This document shows positions 22,690 to 34,322 of a stretch of DNA of 64,000 nucleotides, piece by piece. Both the position numbers and the translations under genes were made by a program. The notes under the pieces are model-generated. The model was not told where the DNA came from, ran no database searches, and was given only the letters and a program-made list of their open reading frames with translations. The stretch's first letter is position 1. Every line of letters starts with the position of its first letter. The stretch lies in contig JAWHQI010000049.1 of NCBI GenBank assembly GCA_033032865.1, positions 4,836,001 through 4,900,000 on the forward strand, in the 5' to 3' direction. This stretch comes from Dactylorhiza incarnata. Its lineage: Eukaryota > Streptophyta > Magnoliopsida > Asparagales > Orchidaceae.

Positions 22690-22707
22690 TGGTATCAGAG
22701 GCAGGTT
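22690..22707 (+). other. Primer-binding site of D, tRNA-Met type
   Basis: tggtatcagaggcaggtt lies three bases after the 5' LTR. The first eleven bases match the usual initiator-tRNA-Met complement of plant LTR elements. Confidence 0.85.
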
Positions 22708-23838
22708 CGTGTCAATTTCTTAATTTACGTAATCCTTAGGTTGTCATAGAACGTCGGCACTCACAATCGTCACACGATTTGGCATTCAAAATTAAAAATA
22801 AAATTTCATCGGTCTGCGAATAGCGGTCTAAAATTCTCATTTTTTTGCGAAATTCAAAAAAAAAAATTCTGGATATTCTACTATTTATTTTCTACAAGAA
22901 AATCAAAAAATATTTTACTTACCTTAGTTTTTAAGCGAGAATAAAATTATCTTTCGTAAAATTTTAGCCTGTTTAAAAGTTCTGATCTGCGTTTAGCATC
23001 CTAAATCTGTTATTTTCCAGCAAAAAATTAAATAAAATAAAAATAAAAATAACAAAAAAAATAAAAATAATCTTAATTGATACCATCCTAACTTATTTCT
23101 TACCATAGGACGCCGACCTATAATTAATCTTGCACGATTCCTTTCCAAAACAACCAAATCTTAATTAATCTTGCACGAATCCTTTCCAAAACAATCAAAT
23201 CTTAATTAATCTTGCACGATTCCTTTCCAAAAACAATTCAAATTCAAAATTCGAAATTTTGGAATTCAAAATTCAAATTCAAAATTCAAATTTTTGAAAT
23301 TCAAAATTCAAATTCAAAATTCAAATTTTTGAAATTCAAAATTCAAATTTTTGAAATTCAAAATTCAAATTTTTAAAATTCACAATTCAAATTCAAAATT
23401 TAAATTTCTGAAATTCGAAATTCAAATTCAAAATTCAAATTTTTGAAATTCAAAAGTCAAATTTCTGAAATTTTCGTATTGGTCTGCATTTAGTAAAAGC
23501 CTTGGAATTTTAAAACTTGTCAAAAAAATCTGAAATTTTTTCTGTAGCTTCCTGCACGTATTTCCAGCAACATTAAATCAGAAAATTTTTCGATTCGTCC
23601 TCGTTAGGTCGGCCTGAAAATTAGAAACGTCGTAATTTCGTCTAGGTGGTGTGCGAATAGCGGTCTGAAATCTGAAAATTTTGTCGAAAATCAATAAAAA
23701 AAAAATTTCTGGACTGACTGGACAATCCTCACTCTATTGTCAGCATTAAAAAAAAAATATCTTAATTTACCCTAGTTAACAGGCGGGAATAAAATTACGT
23801 TTCTATAAAATTATAGTGAGATTTGCCTTCCCTAGCCT
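22708..23838 (+). other. Leader of D with two repeat arrays, no gag
   Basis: About 1.1 kb between the PBS and the first ORF. It holds three copies of a 47-48-bp unit containing taattaatcttgcacg (about 23120-23235), followed by a long stretch built from aattcaaa and tttttgaaattc (23235-23470). The phrase gaatagcggtct occurs twice (22817, 23656) with similar surroundings. No gag domain or zinc knuckle can be found. Confidence 0.7.
23120..23470. repeat. Minisatellite and AT-rich low-complexity array
   Basis: Three tandem copies of a unit ending cctttccaaaacaa are followed by at least ten alternating aattcaaa / aaatttttgaa blocks. The blocks form many short inverted repeats because aattcaaa and tttgaatt-like arms alternate. 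Confidence 0.8.
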
Positions 23839-25243
23839 ATGAGCACAACTTTAGGAATGGGGCTGTCCCCGCACTACTCCCATATGGGTTCGGACCCGAT
23901 GGAGTTCACTAAATTCCGTCATGGGACTAGAGACCCATTCCATGAACCTACAACGACAAGGTTTAGCCGTGATCCAGCACATCAATTTCGTTTAAACTTT
24001 AAGCACGGTGAGAAGTGGTGCAGGTTGGTCGTTGATAGCGTCTGTCATACGAACGCTATAACCGAGAACGCGGTGTCTAGGATGTTGGTGACCACCGAGC
24101 CACATCCTTGCCCATACCACCTTGTGTGTCCTGATGAGAGTGTTACTTTTGTGTCCCAACGATGTTTGGTGCCCCTCACCATTAAAGCCTATTCTGAGCA
24201 TATTTGGTGTGATCTTCTTCCTATGAAGGACTTCCATGTGTTGTTAGGACAACCTTGGCTTGCTAGCCATGATATTATATACGATGATGGCGATGACACC
24301 TTAGACTTCATGCATCACGGTCGGCTTATATCTCTTAGGTCCACTCTGCCTACGAAGCCATCGGTCCCATTTGGGGACATTTGTAGCCCTGCTAAGTCGA
24401 CACCCCTATGCTTAGCAATGAAAAGGGATGTTGACACCACTAGTCAAAACCAGTCTATCGACTGTATTAGCCACTCAGAAGCGAACACGTTATGCCTAGC
24501 CTTTAAACCCGAGGCTGGTCCGGTTAGTCCTAGCCTGCCCATAGGCCATATTGTCCATGTTGACACTCCCACGATTGGCTTAGTGTCTGAGACTGAGGTT
24601 GCCCTGATTACTCAACCTTTACTTGATCCCATTATCTTTAGGGAGCCTCCTGTTGGTCATCCCGAGATCATGCCGGAGGTTGTTAAAAATTCTGAGAAAG
24701 AGCCGAGTGATTCTGCTGATGTTGGTGAGAAAGCCGAGGAGATGGGGCGACCCTTTCTAGCCCCTCACACTCTTGATAGCGGGATTAGGGCTAGTGAGTT
24801 TCATGTGTCTTCTAGTGGGGAGGACAAGTGGTCCAATCCGTTATCTCTTGGTAGTAGTTGTGTGGGTACACTCTCTGCACTAGTGGACCACATGCTAGTG
24901 TTAGCTCCCCCATTGAACCGTCACCCATTTATGGTTTCTTGGGTCACCGCTACTTCGGTCCCGACCTTGAAGTATGGTATGGAACCCGTTACCACCGCGG
25001 GACGAGATGAGTGGTTTTGTTGGGTTGTCCTTCCTATGCTAGTTGACCATAAATTTTGGGATCATCCTAGGCTTCGTGCCCCCGATACCACTCCCTTTGG
25101 GAGTGCTACCATTTTTGAATCTACTCTTGGGAACGAAGTTATGAACTTTTTAACATTCTTATCGACCAAAGACCGTGCTGCTATAGTTCGTGCGACTACC
25201 CATCCTACGATGAACTTGGATTTAAAATTTTATAATGCATTAG
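23839..25243 (+). CDS. Retropepsin-like ORF of element D, active site altered
   Basis: An open frame of 468 codons starts at 23839 and is interrupted by element E (the frame ends at 25248 within E). Residues 50-170 look like the aspartic protease of CRM/Reina-type chromoviruses: TTEPHPCPYHLV, RCLVPLTI, WCDLLPM and VLLGQPWL. The catalytic triplet reads DSV instead of DSG/DTG, so proteolytic activity is doubtful. Residues 190-455 have no recognisable domain; they are acidic and proline-rich and lack RT motifs. Before E arrived the frame continued into the integrase tail at 34323. It may be a decayed polyprotein with a large internal deletion, or a remodelled non-autonomous protein. The long open frame slightly favours recent function. 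Confidence 0.65.
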
Positions 25244-26259
25244 TGTAACACCCCCATCCGTTCGGGAGCATATAGCAGAAAGTCCGGCCGGGGCCCCACG
25301 CCATATACTTCAAAACAAACGGGAACGTCACTTAATTGAATATACAACGACACTATACCACGAAGCCTAACTCAGAGCATTCTATGCGGAAGTAAAAGAG
25401 AGACAGAAATATAAACCACAAGACCCAAACTCGGTTATGTCCACTTCTATAAAACTTGGAATAAAATGTTTTACAACAACTATTTAGAGGCACGACGGCC
25501 ATACAGTTTACCAACATCGGCGCGCAGGCTGGCCATACATGAAAACAGAGGGAAGGACAAAAGGCCTTCAAGGGCCGCAGCAGCGCAGGGGCTTCAGCCC
25601 GCCAAGTTCCCGCTCGGTCCAGCTCCTGTACAACAAGCCCACCAAAAACGGTGGCAAAACAGGGCAACGGTCAGCTAAAGCTGACCAATTATAACGACCC
25701 CACCCCTTCGAGGGGGTGGCAGTTCTAACCGTCCCTGCAAAACAGTCTCAACAACATATATATGTATATATAAAAGTGCGACTAGCAAAGCCCACAACGT
25801 TTCATACATATGCAACAACACAAACATGGGAATGGCCTCCACATCTCGTGCACTCAGGCACTCTTTGGTGTACTACGCCTTCCACCACCATCCACTCTTG
25901 ATGGTTTTGCCCTTCGAGGCTAAAGTCGGCGGCCCGAATACCAAGGTCCTCCGTGCTTTATTTGTGAACTTACGCAGTCCGAAGACTCTTCCCCGTTGCC
26001 TCCCGACATGCTCTCTGAGGCTTACTAATCAGGTGCTGCAATGGTTCGGGTGCAGGTTCGCCAAATGCCCGTTGTTCACACACTCGTTGTACAACACAAA
26101 ATGCGGGTATGGCGTCCCCTCAGCCCAGGTATTCTCAATTAGCCGGCTCCACGGGCCGCTAAGTCATCCACCAGGACACCCTTACAGGTCGGGCATGCCA
26201 ACCTCAGGTCCCCCTCAACAGGTGGGCACAACAAATATCACCAGACCCATGTCTAGGAG

Positions 26260-26464
26260 CTGTCGCCCAGGCGACATTCACTGTCGCCAGCGACAGTGCA
26301 CAAACCCTAATTTGGCTTCTAGCTGTGGATTCTTCCCGGGGCACACCCCCAGGCATTGCTGCACATGCAGTAGCACTCCCTACCCTCAGAACACCCAAAT
26401 TCATCAGAATCCAATTCTGGGGAGCTGTCGCCCAGGCGACAGTCACTGTCGCGCCCGCGACAGC
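26260..26464. repeat. gtcgcc/ggcgac palindromes, inner group
   Basis: Two clusters, each a pair of inverted repeats (ctgtcgcccaggcgaca then ctgtcgccagcgacag; ctgtcgcccaggcgacag then ctgtcgcgcccgcgacag). The counterparts in the 5' LTR are at 33249-33287 and 33414-33453. One counterpart has lost a c from its centre while keeping both arms. Confidence 0.85.
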
Positions 26465-27144
26465 TAGACAAAACTCCATTTCTGCCTTTTAACTTCGGGT
26501 GCTCCCCGGGGCACACCCCCGGGCGTTGCTGCGCATGCAGTAGCACTCTCTAGTCCTACGTAGCAGGATAACAACCCGGGGTTTTCCCCGAGCACGCACA
26601 ATACCACAAGGCATCACCAATCCGGACAACCGTCACGGATGGGCTTCACACAGCGTGCCTACGTCCGTATTACGCACGGACTCTATATGTATGCAAACTT
26701 GGGCGGGGATAACAAGAATCGACCCGTCGGAGGCCACGACCTCACCCTTTTGGGTAGGGGCCTCAACGATGCAAGGGAATGGACTAAGGCATGTCCAAAA
26801 GGTGGTAGAAAAGTTCATTACCCTTAAACGCCGCTTTGAGACCATGGCTTGACGTTCTACACGGATGGAAAGGAGCGCCTTGCCCTCCTCTATGCGTAGC
26901 CACCAACTTTGAAGGGATTGGATGAGTGTAGCTCCTCCAAACCCAAGCTCCAAGCTAGGGTTTACTATTCCTTCTTCTTCTCCAAGCTCTCCCTCTCTCT
27001 CCTAATTAAATCCTTAAGGAATAATGAAGGGAGAGGGGGTTTTCGGCCACCTTAAGCCACCTCCCGAGCCACCTAGCCAAAACCAGCCCCCAAAGTCAAT
27101 GGGCAATCAATGCCCATCATTTCGGCCACAAAGTCCAAATTTGA

Positions 27145-27290
27145 GCTGTCGCCCGACGACAGCCACTGTCGCCCTGGCGACAGCGACAATGAACCGACAT
27201 TGACTAGTCAACGCCGTCCGACAGCTCACGGCAGAACCTTCTCAACAGAACGCTATCGCCCGGGCGATAGCCACTGTCGCCGGCGACAGC
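27145..27290. repeat. gtcgcc/ggcgac palindromes, outer group
   Basis: Four inverted repeats. One is the perfect 20-bp palindrome gctatcgcccgggcgatagc (27252-27271), with t/a in both arms where the others have c/g. The 5' LTR has the same site with only one arm changed (34241-34260). Confidence 0.85.
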
Positions 27291-27333
27291 TCTGGATTCC
27301 AGAGTTCTGAATTTTCAGATTTGGGGTCTTACA

Positions 27334-27368
27334 TCCCTCCCCTCCTTATAAAAATTTCGTCCCGAAAT
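27334..27368 (-). other. PPT and upstream inverted repeat of E
   Basis: On the minus strand AAGGAGGGGAGGGA directly precedes the 3' LTR. Just upstream lies AAATTTCGGGACGAAATTT, a perfect inverted repeat around GGA. It is the E version of a motif found in the same place in B, C, J and K. Confidence 0.85.
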
Positions 27369-27440
27369 TTGTAAAAACACGCATATATATATACATATCA
27401 AAACAGTCTTTACATACAGGGGAAAAAGAAGAGATAAGCG

Positions 27441-30400
27441 TCACCGAAACAGCTCGGGGAACTCCTCCAACATGGTCTGCTCACGCTCACATGAGAGCTC
27501 CTCGCGACCGCAGTTGTCCCAACGAACCTTTACCATACGGATTGCCTTGTTCTGCAGCTGACGCACCTCAGCATCCTCGATGCTAACGGGCCTGACCGCC
27601 GTCGTAAGCCCACTATCCACGGGCACCTGATCCGCCGCTACCACCTGCGTAGGCTCTTGCACTGCCTTCCGCAATACGGAGATGTGGAATACATCGTGTA
27701 GCCCGCTCAGTTCCGCCGATAGTGCAAGCCTATAAGCCGCCTCGCCGACGCGCTCGATGATCTCAAACGGTCCAAGGTATCTCGGACTCAGCTTTTTCAA
27801 GCGTCGAATCCTGGATACACCCTTGAACGGCCTGATCTTCAAGTAAACCCAATCGCCAACGACGAACTGGACGTCGCGGTGCTTCGCATTATAGTACTTC
27901 GCCTGCCTATCCTGCGCAACCAAAAGCCTCTCCCGTATCAACCGTACCGTCGAAGTCGCCTCTTCGACGTCTTTCCTCTTGAAGAGCTTCGTCTCGCCCG
28001 TTTCCGCCCAAGCTAAGGGAGTGCGGCACTTCTTGCCATAGAGGGCCTCGAAAGGCGCCATCTGAATACTCGCCTGATAGCTGTTGTTGTACGCGAACTC
28101 GACAAGAAAGAGGTGATCTTCCCACCCCTTGCCAAAATCCAGGACGCACATCCGGAGCATGTCTTCCATCGTCCTGTTGGTACGCTCAGTTTGGCCATCC
28201 GTCTGAGGATGAAAGGCCGTGCTAAACTGCAGCTTCGTACCTAAAAGATGGTTGACTAGCCTCCAGTCGCTCGAAGTAAAACGTCCATCACGGTCACTGA
28301 CGATGCTACGGGGCACACCGTGCAGTCGCACTATAGAATCAACATACAACTTTGCCAATTTCTCCACTGAGTCATCCCTCCGGTTGGGGATAAAGTGCGC
28401 CACCTTCGTCAGCGGGTCTACAACTACCCAGATGGCATCGTTCCCGCGCTGCGATCTTGGCAGCCCATGCACGAAATCCATGGAAATGTCATCAAACTTC
28501 CACTCCGGAACAGGCAATGACTGCAAAAAGCCACCGGGCTTCTGACATTCCACCTTCACTAGCGCACAAGTGTGGCACTTGGCCACGTAGTGAGCGATGT
28601 CCCTCTTCATACCCGGCCACCAGAAAAGGATTTTCATGTCCTTATACATCTTCGTGCTCCCCGGATGAACTGAATACCGGGTACGATGCGCCTCGTACAT
28701 CAACTCATCGCGCAGCTCACCCGCCTTGGGGACGCACAAACGGTCGGCTCTCCACAGCAATCCATCTCGAACCTGAAACTGGGCATCCGGCCCACCACCA
28801 GCATCCTCCGCGTAGCGCTTCAAACTCGGATCGAGTTCAAAAGCCTGGCGGACTCTCTCAGCGAGGTCGTACTGCACCTCAAACCAACTCAAACAGGCAC
28901 CGACACTACACCTCTTCTCTACGCAAGAAATATCCAAGGCCTCCAGGTCACGTATCAGGTGCTCATCATGCATCTGAATCCAGTTGGCCTGCGCTGGAGC
29001 CCTGCGACTGAGTGCATCCGCAACACCATTCCCCTTCCCGGGAGTGTAGTGGATCTCGAAGTTGAAGTCCCCCAGGAACTCCATCCACCTCTATTGCCGC
29101 ATATTCAGCCCTTTCTGCGTCAGAAGGTACTTCAGGCTCTTATGGTCCGTGAAGATATCGATCTTCAAGCCATACACATAATGCCGCCATAGCTTCAGGG
29201 CAAAAATCACGGCCACCAACTCCAAGTCGTGGACCGGATAATTCCGCTCGTGCACCTTCAGTTGGCGAGAGCCATACGCTATAACCTTGCCATGCTGCTG
29301 CAGAACGCAGCCAAGGCCGCTCCCAGAAGCGTCGGTGTAGATATCGTAGCCCTCCGTGCCGCAAGGCAAACATAAGATCGGAGCCGTCGTAAGCCGCCGC
29401 TTCAACTCCTCGAAAGCCTGTGCACACGCGGGCGTCCAAATGAACTCCTACATCTTCCGTGTCAGAGTCGTAAGAGGCAGCGCGATCCGGGAGAAGTTCT
29501 CCACGAAGCGCCTGTAATAACCGGCCAGCCCGAGAAAGCTACGGACCTCCGCTACAGAAGAAAGGATAGGCCACTCCCTGATGGCTGAAACCTTCACCGG
29601 ATCTACCGCCACACCCGAACCACTAACCACATGGCCCAAGAACGCCACGGAAGGAAGCCAGAACTCGCACTTCGAGAACTTGGCATACAAATGGTTCCTC
29701 CTCAGAACCTCCAAAACTACTCGCAGGTGATCACCGTGCTCCTCCTCGGACTGAGAGTAGACTAGTATATCATCCAGGAAGACGACCATAAACCGGTCAA
29801 GGTACTCTCGGAAAGTCCGGTGCATCAAGTCCATAAACACCGAAGGCGCATTAGACAGCCCAAACGGGATCACGGTGAACTCATACTGCCCGTACCTGGT
29901 ACTGAAGGCAGTCTTCGGAATATCGCACTCCCTGATCCGCACCTGATAATAGCCGGACTTCAAGTCCAGCTTCGAGTATACTGTCGAACCAACGAGCTGG
30001 TCGAACAAATCATCTATCCTCGGAAGAGGATACTTGTTCTTCTCCGTCAGTTTGTTCAGCTCTCGGTAGTCGATGCAAAGCCGAAGGCTACTGTCCTTCT
30101 TTTTGACAAAGAGGACCGGTGCACTCCAAGGTGAGGAACTCGGACGCACGTAGCCCTGCTCAAGCAGCTCCTGCAACTGCAACTTCAACTCCGCCAACTC
30201 TTTCGGAGCCATCCGATACGGCGAGCGGGCCACAGGCTTAGCGCCTGGCACCAACTCAATCGTGAAATCTATCTCCCTCTGCGGGGGAGCACCGGGGAGC
30301 TCGCTCGGGAACACATCGGGGAACTCTGCTACTACTGGAACATCCACTAGGCTGGGCTTCGGCGTTGAAGCCTCCACAAGAGCAAAGAATAACTCTGCTC

Positions 30401-30830
30401 CCTGTCGCACTGCCTTGGACACCTAGAGAGCAGACATCAGCATCTTGCTCGATCCACGCAAGCCCGCAAAGACCGTCTCACGATCGGCACCTTGCCCAAA
30501 CCTCACCTCCTTGGTGGTGCAATCGATGCACACATGCTGTTCCGACAGCCAGTCCATACCGAAGATAACATCGAACTCAACCAGGGGGAGTAACGATGCC
30601 TTCAGGTCATACTCCCGGCTACCAAATAGAACCTTTACGCAGTAACTCCTCTCCACACGCATCGAATATCCATTCGGCAGTAGGACCTCCAGTCCATCTG
30701 CAGAAGCAATCGACGGCGCACCAATACGTTGGACGAAGTCCGACGACAAGAAGGAGTGCGAAGCTCCAGTATCGAAAAGTGCTCTCGCAGGAACGCCTAA
30801 GACATTCACATAGCCTATGCCGCCAAACAT
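27441..30830 (-). pseudogene. Tekay E pol, one frame with three in-frame TAG stops
   Basis: A single reading frame runs 30830 to 27441. Protease: LFDTGASHSF near 30770. Reverse transcriptase: [14 protein letters not shown] near 30080 and [11 protein letters not shown] near 29780. RNase [15 protein letters not shown] near 29330 and [10 protein letters not shown] near 29130. Integrase: HPGSTKM...CHTC finger, DDISMDFVHGLP, VSDRDGRFTS, GQTERTNRTMEDML, then LGPFEIIERVGEAAYRL and a short chromodomain-like end IRMVKVRWDNCG. The frame is broken only by three stops, all TAG, at about 30423, 29445 and 29088; no frameshift is seen. Together with near-identical LTRs this indicates a recent insertion that has taken a few point mutations, or copies mobilised by an intact relative. 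Confidence 0.93.
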
Positions 30831-30877
30831 GTTAGCATGAACATTAAAATAGGTATATAAACAGTAAAGACTGTATC

Positions 30878-31954
30878 TTAAATTGTACCTGTCACGACGT
30901 CTTTGGCTTTGATAGCCTCCTGTTGATCGAGACTAAAGACTCTGGGCTGCGGGGGAGCCATACGGGAAGCAGTGGACTCAGCTGCCTTCCCCTTCTCAGA
31001 ATAAGCTGGCCCCGCCTTCTTCTCTGGCCTTGGAAGCCCACTGCGGCAATCCCGCGAGAAATGGCCAGGCTTGCCACAAGTGAAACAAATAAGAGGGCCA
31101 CGTCCAGATGACGCGCCCGAAGCAGAGGGAGCTGGCCCAGATACTCGAGCCTTCTTCCAGCGACTCAACCTCCGCAACTTCAACGCACTCGGCGCTTTGA
31201 CCTACGGCACTGCCTCGACCACAACCGCCTTGCCCTTCTCCCTGAGCATGTCCTGCTCAAGGGCTCATGCTGAACCAACGAGGGTCGTAAAACCCTGCGT
31301 CAACAGCCCCGCCAGAAGATGCCACAACTCAGTACGCAAACCTCCATAAAACCTGTTCACCCTTCTCTCCTCATCATCGAAAGAAGTTCCAGCATAGCGC
31401 CCGAGGCGGGTGAACTCATGCAAGTAGTCATCAACCAGTCTACCACCCTGTGTTAGAGCCAAGAACTGGTTCTCCATCGCGATCTGCTGCGACTGAGGCA
31501 CATACCTTGCGAGGAATATTCTCGAGAACTCTTCCATCGTCACATCCACCAGTCGCCTTCCCGCATACTGGCGCCTCTCAACATCATCCCACCACCGCCA
31601 AGCTTCCTTTTCTAGCAAGTAAGAAGCAAAAGTCACCTTCTGTGCTTCCTCCGACTGTGTCGCTGTCAGAATTCGCTTCACATGCGACAACCAGTCTTCG
31701 ACCTCAGCTGGGGATTCAACCCCGGTAAACGGAGGAGGTCGAAATCCCAGAAAGTGCTTCAGCTGCTGCTCAGGAGCACGCCTCACGGGGACTTGCTCCA
31801 CCCTTAGTGGCTCAGGGGCCACCTCTTGCACTGGCGGTTGGCCTTGCCTTTCAGGCTGGCCATTCAAAGCAGCTAGAACGGCTTCAGCAACTAGCCGAAC
31901 CAACTCAGCAGACAGAGCTGTAGGGGCCTCAGCAGACCCACTACTCTCATGCAC
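30878..31954 (-). pseudogene. Tekay E gag with zinc knuckle (two stops)
   Basis: Starts at 31954 (MHESSGSAEA...). The retrotransposon-gag domain occupies about residues 60-225, with VEDWLSHVKRIL, ASYLLEKEAWRWW, EFSRIFLARYVP and LVDDYLHEFTRLGRYA. A CCHC knuckle, CFTCGKPGHFSRDC, lies near 31080. A TGA at about 31262 and a TAG at about 31202 interrupt the same frame. Gag ends at 30878 and pol resumes at 30830 in another frame, across an AT-rich insert of roughly 45 bp where Tekay elements usually read straight through. Confidence 0.9.
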
Positions 31955-32233
31955 ATCACGGGGACGCGACGGTCCCGCTGCACTTCGAGTGCCCTACACA
32001 AGTGCAACACACAGTTAGGCGACATCACAGTCGCAACTAACAACAAAAGGAACACTCAGGTTCCAAAATCATGCAATTATTGTTGGTTTGTTGTTACATT
32101 TTATTCCTAAGTGGACATTTTTGGGTTTATTTTACGTCTCAACGGTAGCGCACGCACGTGCTCACCACCCCTTAAAAGAATTCGTCCACGAATTCCTTAG
32201 AAGGATACGGAACCCTAGTATCTGATACCAATT
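31955..32233 (-). other. Leader and PBS of Tekay E
   Basis: The PBS on the minus strand is TGGTATCAGATACTAGGG (32213-32230), separated from the 5' LTR by three bases. Its first ten bases match the tRNA-Met complement and the rest has diverged. The leader to gag is about 260 bp with no ORF. Confidence 0.8.
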
Positions 32234-34322
32234 TGTAACACCCCCATCCGTTCGGGAGCATATAGCAGAAGGTCCGGCCGGGGCCCCACGCCATATACTT
32301 AAAAACAAACGGGAACGTCACTTAATTGAATATACAACGACACTATACCACGAAGCCTAACTCAGAGCATTCTATGCGGAAGTAAAAGAGAGACAGAAAT
32401 ATAAACCACAAGACCCGAACTCGGGTATGTCCACTTCTATAAAACTTGGAATAAAATGTTTTACAACAACTATTTAGAGGCACGACGGCCTTACAGTTTA
32501 CCAACATCGGCGCGCAGGCCGGCCATACATGAAAACAGAGGGAAGGACAAAAGGCCTTCAAGGGCCGCAGCAGCGCAGGGGCTTCAGCCCGCCAAGTTCC
32601 CGCTCGGTCCAGCTCCTGTACAACAAGCCCACCAAAGATGGTGGCAAAACAGGGCAACGGTCAGCTAAAGCTGACAAATTATAACGACCCCACCCCTTCG
32701 AGGGGGTGGCAGTTCTAACCGTCCCTGCAAAACAGTCTCAACAGCATATATATGTATATATAAAAGTGCGACTAGCAAAGCCCACAACGTTTCATACATA
32801 TGCAACAACGCAAACATGGGAATGGCCTCCACATCTCGTGCACTCAGGCACTCTTTGGTGTACTATGTCTTCCACCACCATCCACTCTTGATGGTTTTGC
32901 CCTTCGAGGCTAAAGTCGGCGGCCCGATTACCAGGGTCCTCCGTGCTTTATTTGTGAACTTACGCAGTCTGAAGACTCTTCCCCGTTGCCTCCCGACATG
33001 CTATCCGAGGCTTACTAATCAGGTGCTGCAATGGTTCGGGTGCAGGTTCGCCAAATGCCCGTTGTTCACACACTCGTTGTACAACACGAAATACGGGTAT
33101 GGCGTCCCCTCAGCCCAGGTATTCTCAATTAACCAGCTCCACGGGCCGCTAAGTCATCCACCAGGACACCCTTACAGGTCGGGCATGCTGACCTTAGGTC
33201 CCCCTCAACAGGTGGGCACAACAAATATCACCAGACCCATGTCTGGGAGCTGTCGCCCAGGCGACATTCACTGTCGCCAGCGACAGTGCACAAACCCTAA
33301 TTTGGCTTCTAGCTGTGGATGCTTCCCGGGGCACACCCCCAGGCATTGCTGCACATGCAGTAGCACTCCCTAGCCTCAGAACACCCAAATTCATCATAAT
33401 CCAATTCTGGGGAGCTGTCGCCAGGCGACAGTCACTGTCGCGCCGGCGACAGCTAGACAGAACTCCATTTCTGCCTTTTAACTTCGGGTGCTCCCCGGGG
33501 CACACCCCCGGGCGTTGCTGCGCATGCAGTAGCACTCTCTAGTCCTACGTAGCAGGATAACAACCCGGGGTTTTCCCCGAGCATGCACAATACCACAAGG
33601 CATCACCAATCCGGACAACCGTCACAGATGGGCTTCACACAGCGCGCCTACGTCCGTATTACGCACGGACTCTATATGTATGCAAACTTGGGCGGGGATA
33701 ACAAGAATCGACCCGTCGGAGGCCACGACCTCACCCTTTTGGGTAGGGGCCTCAACGATGCAAGGGAATGGACTAAGGCATGTCCAAAAGGTGGTAGAAA
33801 AGTTCGTTACCCTTAAACGCCGCTTTGAGACCATGGCTTGACGTTCTACACAGATGGAAAGGAGCGCCTTGCCCTCCTCTACGCGTAGCCACCAACTTTG
33901 AAGGGATTGGATGATTGTAGCTCCTCCAAACCCAAGCTCCAAGCTAGGGTTTACTATTCCTTCTTCTTCTCCAAGCTCTCCCTCTCTCTCCTAATTAAAT
34001 CCTTAAGGAATAATGAAGGGAGAGGGGGTTTTCGGCCACCTTAAGCCACCTCCCGAGCCACCTAGCCAAAACCAGCCCCCAAAGTCAATGGGCAATCAAT
34101 GCCCATCATTTCGGCCACAAAGTCCAAATTTGAGCTGTCGCCCGGCGACAGCCACTGTCGCCCTGGCGACAGCGACAATGAACCGACATTGACTAGTCAA
34201 CGCCGTCCGACAGCTCACGGCAGAACCTTCTCAACAGAACGCTATCGCCCGGGCGACAGCCACTGTCGCCGGCGACAGCTCTGGATTCCAGATTTCTGAA
34301 TTTTCAGATTTGGGGTCTTACA
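32234..34322 (-). repeat. 5' LTR of Tekay E
   Basis: Counterpart of 25244-27333, with the same palindrome groups at 33249-33453 and 34134-34280. It is flanked on the right by the TSD attag and the resumed coding frame of D. Confidence 0.95.

Larger units (their letters stand above)
25244..27333 (-). repeat. 3' LTR of Tekay E
   Basis: Matches 32234-34322 with only scattered differences. It carries palindromes built on ctgtcgcc/ggcgacag at 26260-26298, 26423-26464, 27145-27187 and 27252-27290. A phrase cccggggcacaccccc recurs with variants at 26334 and 26504, each followed by gcattgctgc- or gcgttgctgc-like text. Confidence 0.95.
25244..34322 (-). mobile_element. Tekay-like retrotransposon E, structurally complete
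   Basis: LTRs of 2090 bp (25244-27333) and 2089 bp (32234-34322) are nearly identical. They begin tgtaag and end gttaca on the minus strand, and are flanked by the TSD attag (25239-25243, 34323-34327). PBS, gag, pol and PPT are in order on the minus strand. This is the youngest-looking insertion in the window. It lies inside D, itself inside B, itself inside C. Confidence 0.95.

Noticed and set aside
23839..25243. Host protein-coding gene
   Set aside because: The open frame is long, but it lies between LTRs with PBS and PPT, contains a retropepsin-like domain and continues into an integrase tail after removal of element E.
26204..26546. Open frames on both strands in the E LTR
   Set aside because: They occur in the same place in the other LTR with different lengths, and arise from GC-rich palindromes with few stop codons.
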